Shown: one piece after another, positions 58,755-64,000 of the stretch
Numbering within the stretch: position 1 is the stretch's first letter
How the letters are laid out: every line of letters starts with the position of its first letter
NCBI RefSeq assembly: GCF_900109655.1
Contig: NZ_FOAT01000005.1
Location: 126,001 to 190,000 of the forward strand
Length of the DNA stretch: 64,000 nt
Origin: Hominimerdicola alba
Lineage (GTDB): Bacteria; Bacillota; Clostridia; Oscillospirales; Ruminococcaceae
Reading direction: 5' to 3'
Notes under the pieces: generated by a model
Database searches by the model: none
Seen by the model: only the letters and a program-made list of their open reading frames with translations
What the model was told of the DNA's origin: nothing
Position numbers and translations under genes: made by a program

Positions 58755-60655
58755 TCACCACCTATATCGTTTCCCAGATCAAGGGAGAATACCAGTTCAA
58801 CTTTTTCGCCGTCCGCAAATACCGCAGATGTCATGGCATAGGCGGGCTTTTTGCCGTTTCGGCTGTACATCCAGCCCGAACCCGATGCATAATCGAATTC
58901 GCCCAGGGAATCATCGTCCCTTGTGCCGTTCGGAACAACGCCCGCACCTGCAAGATAAGTCTTCGCCGCATCGGTCAGTTCAGCCCCTGCGAATCTTCCC
59001 GCCATGGATATCCTTGCAAGATATCTGCTGTTTGAACTGCCGCGGTATGATACTTCAAATCCGTTCTCTTCAAGGAACCTGACCATCGTATCAAAGCCTG
59101 TTTCGCCCTCCAGCACAGGGAAGCTGTCACTCGCACAAAGGGTGCCCAGCCCGATGAGGTCTGCGCTGACGGATATCTGTATCCTGCCGACTTCTTCCCC
59201 TGCTTCGGCGGTCTCACAGTTTATATTATAGCAGAATTCGCTCTGTCTGCCAACCCTGTCCCTCAGTTTTACAGTGACAGTGTTCTCACCGCCGTGAAGC
59301 TTGAGTATGTAGCCTGTACAGGAAGCATCTTCCCACTTGCATGGTACTGTATTGCCGCATATGACCTGTATATTATCCGAATACAGCCGCGCGCCGTCGC
59401 AGTCGGCGGCTTTAAGGGTAAGGGTGTAGGCACTGCCTTTAACGCTGATATTATCGGAAAGACTTATGCTTTCAAGGTGCGGCAGCCTGCTTTCATCGAT
59501 AGTGTAAAGGGAAGTAACGGTGAAGGTCGTCTGTTCGGTCTTATCATTGCCGTCCTTTGCAAGCAGACGTATGGTATTGTTCCCCTCATTCAGCGGTGCT
59601 GTAAAGGTATCACTGCCGCGGAGAGCTTTTCCGTTCACAAGTACGTAAAGTTTGGGAGAATTACCACCCACTGCCTTTGCGCTGAAAGTTATGCTGTCGG
59701 TATACACTGTGCAGTCGCAAAGGTCGGTGATTATGGCAAGGGTGCGGACGGGTATGTAAGTCACCGAGAATTCAAGTGAGGTATCCCCCGAGGTGAGTTT
59801 TATCATGTTCTCACCCTCGGAGAGAGTTACGGTGAAGCTGTTCTCACCTGCAATAAGTCTGCCGTTCAGCCTGACTTCAAGTCCGTCATCACAGCGGGCT
59901 GTAAATGTAAATTCGGGGTCGTAAACTTCGCAGTCGGAAAGGTCGGTAACTATCTCGGCGGCGGGTGAGGAAAGATACACGGTGTAATCACGTAAAGCCC
60001 TGTACACTTTATTATCAGCGTCCTTATAGGTACAGCTGACCCTTATAGCGTTTGCACCCTCCCTGAGATGCACCCTGCCTGCAAATCCTGTCATCAGCGA
60101 ACTGTTGACCTCAACATCACAGCGGATATTTTCAAGGTCTTGGATAAGATGTGTAACGGTGAAGAAGTAGGTGCTGTCGGTGACGGTCTCGCCGTTCACT
60201 ATCGAGGTGGTGAAGTATTCGCGGTCGGCTTCTCTGCCGTCGGGAGTGGTTTTTGCGGGGGCGGTAGCATCGTCAGCCGCTTGTATAATTGAAGTGGGTA
60301 CCTGGCTGTCATCGGGTGAAGTATCTTCCTGCGAATACTCGGTGTGTATCACTGCCGCGGAAGTATCTGTATTCGCCTGACCGCTGTTATCCTCGGTATC
60401 GGGGGTGCTTTCGGGAGATGAACTTTCATCTTTATCGGAGCTTGTATCTTCCTTTTCGGGGGTACTGCTGTTTTCGGCTAAAAGCCCCTCTGCCGATATT
60501 TCGGGGAGCATGGCTTCACGGTGTTCTATACCTACAGAAGTATCCTCGCGGGGGGCATTTCGGTAAAAGCCCACAGCAAAGCTGACAGCCCCTGCTGTAA
60601 GCATCAGGGCGGCTGCCGCGGAAGCTATGATACTTTTACGACTTTTTCCGATCAT
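58751..60655 (-). CDS. Large anchored surface protein with repeats and C-terminal DUF4430
   Basis: This 634-aa protein starts with a membrane anchor (SIIASAAAALMLTAGAVSFAVG). A Ser/Thr/Asp-rich stalk (about residues 35-150) and four Ig/cadherin-like repeats follow, each with an EGxNxIxL-type strand (about 155-510). A DUF4430 domain closes the protein (about 515-634; GSGWMYSRNGKKPAYAMTS). ATG at 60655 follows GGAGG. It overlaps the barrel-protein gene by 4 bp. The stalk could hold the DUF4430 domain away from the membrane to pair with the barrel protein. Confidence 0.85.
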   Translation of the reverse strand: MIGKSRKSIIASAAAALMLTAGAVSFAVGFYRNAPREDTSVGIEHREAMLPEISAEGLLAENSSTPEKEDTSSDKDESSSPESTPDTEDNSGQANTDTSAAVIHTEYSQEDTSPDDSQVPTSIIQAADDATAPAKTTPDGREADREYFTTSIVNGETVTDSTYFFTVTHLIQDLENIRCDVEVNSSLMTGFAGRVHLREGANAIRVSCTYKDADNKVYRALRDYTVYLSSPAAEIVTDLSDCEVYDPEFTFTARCDDGLEVRLNGRLIAGENSFTVTLSEGENMIKLTSGDTSLEFSVTYIPVRTLAIITDLCDCTVYTDSITFSAKAVGGNSPKLYVLVNGKALRGSDTFTAPLNEGNNTIRLLAKDGNDKTEQTTFTVTSLYTIDESRLPHLESISLSDNISVKGSAYTLTLKAADCDGARLYSDNIQVICGNTVPCKWEDASCTGYILKLHGGENTVTVKLRDRVGRQSEFCYNINCETAEAGEEVGRIQISVSADLIGLGTLCASDSFPVLEGETGFDTMVRFLEENGFEVSYRGSSNSRYLARISMAGRFAGAELTDAAKTYLAGAGVVPNGTRDDDSLGEFDYASGSGWMYSRNGKKPAYAMTSAVFADGEKVELVFSLDLGNDIGGE

Positions 60656-60678
60656 ACCCGACCTCCGAAATAAAGCAA

Positions 60679-60764
60679 CACAGACCTGCACACATGGTCT
60701 GATAGATCAAGTAAACTATATACCGTTGTTTACTATCGAACAGTCCATGTGTCGCAGATCTGTT
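60679..60764. repeat. Long hairpin between the propeller gene and the DUF4430 gene
   Basis: An imperfect palindrome with arms such as CAGACCTGCACACATGG / CCATGTGTCGCAGATCTG and inner GTAAAC/GTTTAC. It may attenuate or terminate the upstream transcript or mark an RNA-processing site. It does not carry a B12 box on the coding strand. Confidence 0.6.
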
Positions 60765-60822
60765 ATCAGTGTCTGTTAGATCAAGCCTGATATTTCCGCA
60801 GACGCAGCGGCGTCCGTGGTCA

Positions 60823-62703
60823 TCATCTTTCTGTCTTTATCAGCTTTTTGCCCTTTACGTGTGCCGCTAACTGAATGACATCGGTATTATTCACCTTTTT
60901 GTCTCCGTTTACGTCAGCAGCGTTAAGGCTGTACTTATCCAGTGTCTTTTTGCCCTTTACATGAGCAGCCAGCTTTATGATATCGGTATTGTTTATCTTG
61001 CCGTCGCCGTTTATATCGCCTTTCTTGGCAAGTGCGCGCTTGTACTGGTCTTTAGTCTTGGCAACGAGAACATCGGTATCGCTTGATACTGAGACCTTTT
61101 CACCATTTCCGTTGTACAGGCCGTAAGCAAATGTTGCGGTGAGAACTTCATCATCGGCGGTGAACTTCTCAACGCTGAATGTAAGATCCTTGGCTGTGAT
61201 ATCGCCTATGGTCTTCTTGGGAGCGTTTGCGATATCAACTGTATACTCCTTATCGGCGGGAGTTTCATCTGCCATGAATACAAAGGTCTTGACGCCCTTG
61301 GGGTGTATTGTTATCTCGGGGCACTCGATATCGAATCCGCCTGCTTTTTCGCCTATAGCAAGCATATTGAAGGAATCGTTGCGGATATAGAGCAGTCCTG
61401 ATTCTTCGTCATATACGGGATCAACTGCGCAGAACTGTGCGTGTGCACTCTGAGGTCTGAACACAACGGGAGGACAGGTATGCTTTTTGCCTGCTGTGTC
61501 TGTCTCCTCGACAGCATCGACAGGTGCGGTCATGCCTGCTTTATCTCTCAGCTTACGAACAACTCCGGTCGCGCCGTTTTCAACATAGTATATAACATTA
61601 TAGCCTTCCTCGTCAACTCCTGCAAAAACGCCATCGACTTTGCATTCTGCGGAAGTTTCGACAACATAAGCTACCTTGGGAGCAATTTTGCCGTTTTCAT
61701 CCTTGGCAGCATCGAGCACAACGATCATAGCGCCGTTGTATGCGTCCCAGCCTGAACCATTCAGAGCAACATAGATCCTGCCGTTTTCAACGACAGGAGT
61801 GCTGGTGCAGGCAAAGCCCTTGAGGTCAAGAGCGGTATTCAGATCGACCACATTACCTGTGCCGTCTTCGGGAGAAACAGCAAAAACTTCATTGCTGCTG
61901 GAAGTATAATACAATACACCGTCCTTGAGCACCATCTTGCTGCGGATATCGTTATGTGCTGTTCCTGCGAAGTCTAACTTTTTGCCTGTCGCATCGTCAA
62001 GAGCGATAGGAGCGGTATAGACATCTTCCGCATTTGCTTCCTTGATACCGTTCTCTGCGCCGAAGATCACTGTGCCGTTATTGATCACAGCAGTTGTCCA
62101 GTAGAAGCCGCCCTTATTGGTATACTCCCATTCAGCTGTCTTTTCTTCGTCGGTCTTGGCAGTATCTTCATCAGCTATGCTTACCTTTACGAAATCGGCA
62201 TCTGCCTCCTCGGAATTATAGAAACCTGTATAGAGATAGCCGTTTTCAACTACGATATCGCAGTTGGGGCTGCCGCCGTTCTTGTTCTTGTATACCCAGA
62301 GAGATGTAAGGGTATCAGCATCGAAAGCCTGTATGATACCGCCGCCGAGAGCCATGAATATCTTGCCGTCAGCATAAACGGGGCCTTTGGTGGCAAACAT
62401 TACCTTACCTGCCATTTTTCCGTCGGCGACCTGTTCGCCTGTGTACTTATCTATCTTCAGTATATTATCCTCGGTGCATATATATATAAATCCGTTCTCT
62501 GCTACGGTGAAGCCTGTGGGGGCAGCTGACCAGTTCATTGGGTCTTCTACCAGCTGATCTGCCCAGTAGAGTACAGCATCATCGGCTTTTTTGAAGTCGG
62601 GTGCGATGGCTTTTTTCTCAGCGAATACACTTACTGCTGCTGCGTTAACTGTCATCAGGGCAGCGCCCAAAGCGCCGAACATTCTTGCGTATGTCTTTTT
62701 CAT
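60823..62703 (-). CDS. Secreted PQQ-like beta-propeller protein with type I dockerin
   Basis: This 626-aa protein has a signal peptide (residues 1-28) and a beta-propeller of PQQ-type repeats (about 40-450), shown by FTVAENGFIYICTEDNILKI and similar blades. A linker domain leads to a C-terminal type I dockerin with two calcium-binding repeats, DINGDGKINNTDIIKLAAHV and DVNGDKKVNNTDVIQLAAHV. The dockerin should bind a cohesin, so this protein can join a cellulosome-like surface complex. Its position before the DUF4430/barrel genes suggests a role as another extracellular component of the same system, although a hairpin separates them. Confidence 0.88.
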   Translation of the reverse strand: MKKTYARMFGALGAALMTVNAAAVSVFAEKKAIAPDFKKADDAVLYWADQLVEDPMNWSAAPTGFTVAENGFIYICTEDNILKIDKYTGEQVADGKMAGKVMFATKGPVYADGKIFMALGGGIIQAFDADTLTSLWVYKNKNGGSPNCDIVVENGYLYTGFYNSEEADADFVKVSIADEDTAKTDEEKTAEWEYTNKGGFYWTTAVINNGTVIFGAENGIKEANAEDVYTAPIALDDATGKKLDFAGTAHNDIRSKMVLKDGVLYYTSSSNEVFAVSPEDGTGNVVDLNTALDLKGFACTSTPVVENGRIYVALNGSGWDAYNGAMIVVLDAAKDENGKIAPKVAYVVETSAECKVDGVFAGVDEEGYNVIYYVENGATGVVRKLRDKAGMTAPVDAVEETDTAGKKHTCPPVVFRPQSAHAQFCAVDPVYDEESGLLYIRNDSFNMLAIGEKAGGFDIECPEITIHPKGVKTFVFMADETPADKEYTVDIANAPKKTIGDITAKDLTFSVEKFTADDEVLTATFAYGLYNGNGEKVSVSSDTDVLVAKTKDQYKRALAKKGDINGDGKINNTDIIKLAAHVKGKKTLDKYSLNAADVNGDKKVNNTDVIQLAAHVKGKKLIKTER

Positions 62704-62766
62704 TTTTCATTCTCCATTCTGTATAATTTTTTTTTGCATTTCCTCTGAAACGCCTATAATGCTTTA

Positions 62767-62795
62767 AGTATATCACATTGCTGTCTTTTTTTCAA
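62767..62795 (-). promoter_or_regulatory. Promoter of the propeller gene / operon
   Basis: Minus-strand TTGAAA (62790-62795) and TATACT (62767-62772), 17-bp spacer, 64 bp before the start codon. Confidence 0.65.
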
Positions 62796-63131
62796 TAGTA
62801 TAGTCCGCGCAAACAGCAGAGCGCGGTATATAAAAAAGCGAACGAATCATATAGTTTAAAACTATATCGCGTTTGTATATTGCTTATAGATCATCTATGA
62901 TAAACGTCGTCAGGGCTTCATCTTTTCGGACTGTTACGAGCAGATATTCAATTGTCAAGATTCTGTTCCGATGTCAGGATACTATTCCGAATGCAGTATA
63001 ACACGCCGCCCTTTGTACCGTAGTTACAGCGGACGGCTGCCTGCCATCGTGCGCACCGGAATCATGTTTCATCGGAGAAGTTCTCCGCGCCCATTGGACG
63101 CAGGGCTTCTTACTAACAGCTAAAAAAGGGG

Positions 63132-63183
63132 AAAAGTTGTACGTTTTTGTACAACTCTTGCAGAAATATGTCCGAGTAAAATG
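63132..63183 (+). repeat. Dispersed GTTGTAC hairpin repeat, copy 2
   Basis: Same sequence as at 23555-23606: AAAGTTGTAC, a T-rich loop, GTACAAC, then CTTGCAGAAATATGTCCGAG. It lies 80 bp upstream of the leucine-rich repeat gene promoter. Confidence 0.8.
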
Positions 63184-63264
63184 AAAAAACAGTTGTTTGC
63201 ATATAGTCTGCGGTGTGAAATTGGGTGAAACGCCGAAAATCGGAACGACAAAACAGCTTCGTAC

Positions 63265-63292
63265 TTGACAAACATCAAAAAAGATGTATAAT
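63265..63292 (+). promoter_or_regulatory. Promoter of the leucine-rich repeat gene
   Basis: TTGACA (63265-63270) and TATAAT (63287-63292), 16-bp spacer, followed by a leader of about 100 nt. Confidence 0.7.
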
Positions 63293-63398
63293 TGGAAATG
63301 CTGTGATTCGTTGCAAAAATGTAAAAAACTGTAAGCACATTTTCATCTGCCGAAGCAGAGACAGTGTGCGTTATGATTCTTATTCGAGGTGTTTATTT

Positions 63399-64000
63399 AT
63401 GAAAAAGATAGTGGCAGGACTGCTGGCTGTTTCCATGGTATTCGGTGCAGGCGGGGTTCTCGGAAATTTGAGCAGTGATGTTTTCACATTGACGGCAAGC
63501 GCTGATGAAGAACAGCCCACGAGCGGCAAATGCGGTGAAAACGTAACATGGGTGTTTGATGAAGACGGCACACTGACTATCAGCGGCGAGGGGGATATGT
63601 ACCTCGTCGATAAGCCTATTTCACTTGGGCGTAAGACAGATGAGGTAAAAAAGGTAGTCATTGAAAATGGCGTAACGAGCATAGGCAACAGCGCCTTTAC
63701 ATTCTGTATGAACTTAACGAGCGTAACTATTCCCAATAGTGTAACAAAAATAGGCAAATATGCCTTTATGAGCTGTGGAAGCCTGAACAAGATCAATATA
63801 CCTAATGGCGTAACCCGAATAAGTGACTATACTTTTACACACTGCAGCAATCTGAAAAGCGTAACCATACCTGAAAATGTGACATATATAGGGGAATGCG
63901 CTTTTATGGGATGTACAAACCTGACCGACATAAAAATCCCCAACAGCGTAACAAACATAGGGGAATGTGCATTTGTCGATTGTGATAATCTGACTAAAAT
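63399..64000 (+). CDS. BspA-type leucine-rich repeat surface protein (partial)
   Basis: The gene runs off the window end, and 200 codons are visible. The protein starts with a signal peptide (MKKIVAGLLAVSMVFGAGG). A short beta domain (TWVFDEDGTLTISGEGDM) follows, then 23-residue leucine-rich repeats of the BspA/LRR_5 type, such as NLTSVTIPNSVTKIGKYAF, repeated about five times. These proteins are exposed on the surface and bind host or fibre ligands in known cases. In Ruminococcus they often end in a dockerin, which cannot be checked here. GAGGTG precedes the ATG. Confidence 0.92.
   Translation, partial: MKKIVAGLLAVSMVFGAGGVLGNLSSDVFTLTASADEEQPTSGKCGENVTWVFDEDGTLTISGEGDMYLVDKPISLGRKTDEVKKVVIENGVTSIGNSAFTFCMNLTSVTIPNSVTKIGKYAFMSCGSLNKINIPNGVTRISDYTFTHCSNLKSVTIPENVTYIGECAFMGCTNLTDIKIPNSVTNIGECAFVDCDNLTK

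Larger units (their letters stand above)
62704..63398. other. Long intergenic region with divergent promoters and repeat copy 2
   Basis: No gene seen in 695 bp. It contains the propeller promoter (62767-62795), a perfect palindrome ATATAGTTT/AAACTATAT (62849-62867), an uncharacterised G+C-rich stretch (63000-63110), the dispersed GTTGTAC hairpin repeat (63132-63183) and the promoter of the leucine-rich repeat gene. Confidence 0.6.

Noticed and set aside
60656-60822. Cobalamin riboswitch ahead of the DUF4430/ECF operon
   Set aside because: CAGACCTGC occurs, but on the non-coding strand and inside a palindrome. No B12 box or conserved core is seen on the coding strand.

Overview
The window is most likely a chromosomal segment of a Ruminococcus-type gut Firmicute (Oscillospiraceae/Ruminococcaceae). 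The pointers are a secreted protein with a type I dockerin at its C-terminus, a BspA-type leucine-rich repeat surface protein, spoVAD and spoVAE, a fused FeoA-FeoB, a one-subunit glycyl-tRNA synthetase, extended Gram-positive -10/-35 promoters with 17-bp spacers and strong GGAGG ribosome binding sites. The species assignment is inferred from these family traits. No database was searched.

Layout. 0-10.5 kb: argS, an EAL-domain c-di-GMP phosphodiesterase, folC with a small phosphodiesterase, a ROK repressor, a YdbC-like protein, a long polysaccharide flippase and a YfbR-like nucleotidase. 10.5-13.3 kb: an AraC regulator, a 33-aa ORF, a membrane protein and leuB. 13.4-19.3 kb: a five-gene dlt-like operon (adenylating ligase, carrier protein, LysA-fold PLP enzyme, MBOAT acyltransferase, SGNH protein). 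19.5-24 kb: tRNA-Lys and tRNA-Leu, a GNAT acetyltransferase, a small membrane protein, an ABC exporter and tRNA-Thr. 24-33 kb: an Asp23 protein with fakA, feoAB with a Cys-rich mini-protein, a membrane protein/Nudix/tgt operon, and spoVAD-spoVAE behind a sigma-G-like promoter. 33-45 kb: pgk, a mini wall-anchored protein, a cysteine desulfurase with a DUF3343 protein, glyS, a phage remnant with a zincin motif, the serC-DUF6440-DUF6440-serA operon, an aminotransferase, and a 328-bp palindromic element exactly between two convergent genes. 45-49 kb: prfC, a field of palindromes, and metY behind a structured leader.

49.9-62.7 kb is the most striking region. A run of ten minus-strand genes encodes a dockerin-bearing beta-propeller, a membrane-anchored protein with a transcobalamin-like C-terminal domain (DUF4430), an anchored prenyltransferase-fold (alpha/alpha barrel) protein, MoxR, DUF58 and a transglutaminase-fold protein that has lost its catalytic triad, a second DUF4430 protein, and a complete ECF transporter (T, fused A-A', S). 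The alpha-barrel and DUF4430 folds are the two halves of animal intrinsic factor/transcobalamin. The inference is an extracellular small-molecule, possibly corrinoid, capture and import system. The substrate is unproven.

Several dispersed palindromic repeats recur: an 88-93-bp hairpin (3 copies), a 44-bp GC-rich palindrome (2 copies) and an approximately 50-bp hairpin sequence (2 copies). The dlt-like operon and the ECF/DUF4430 operon are the best candidates for undescribed systems.
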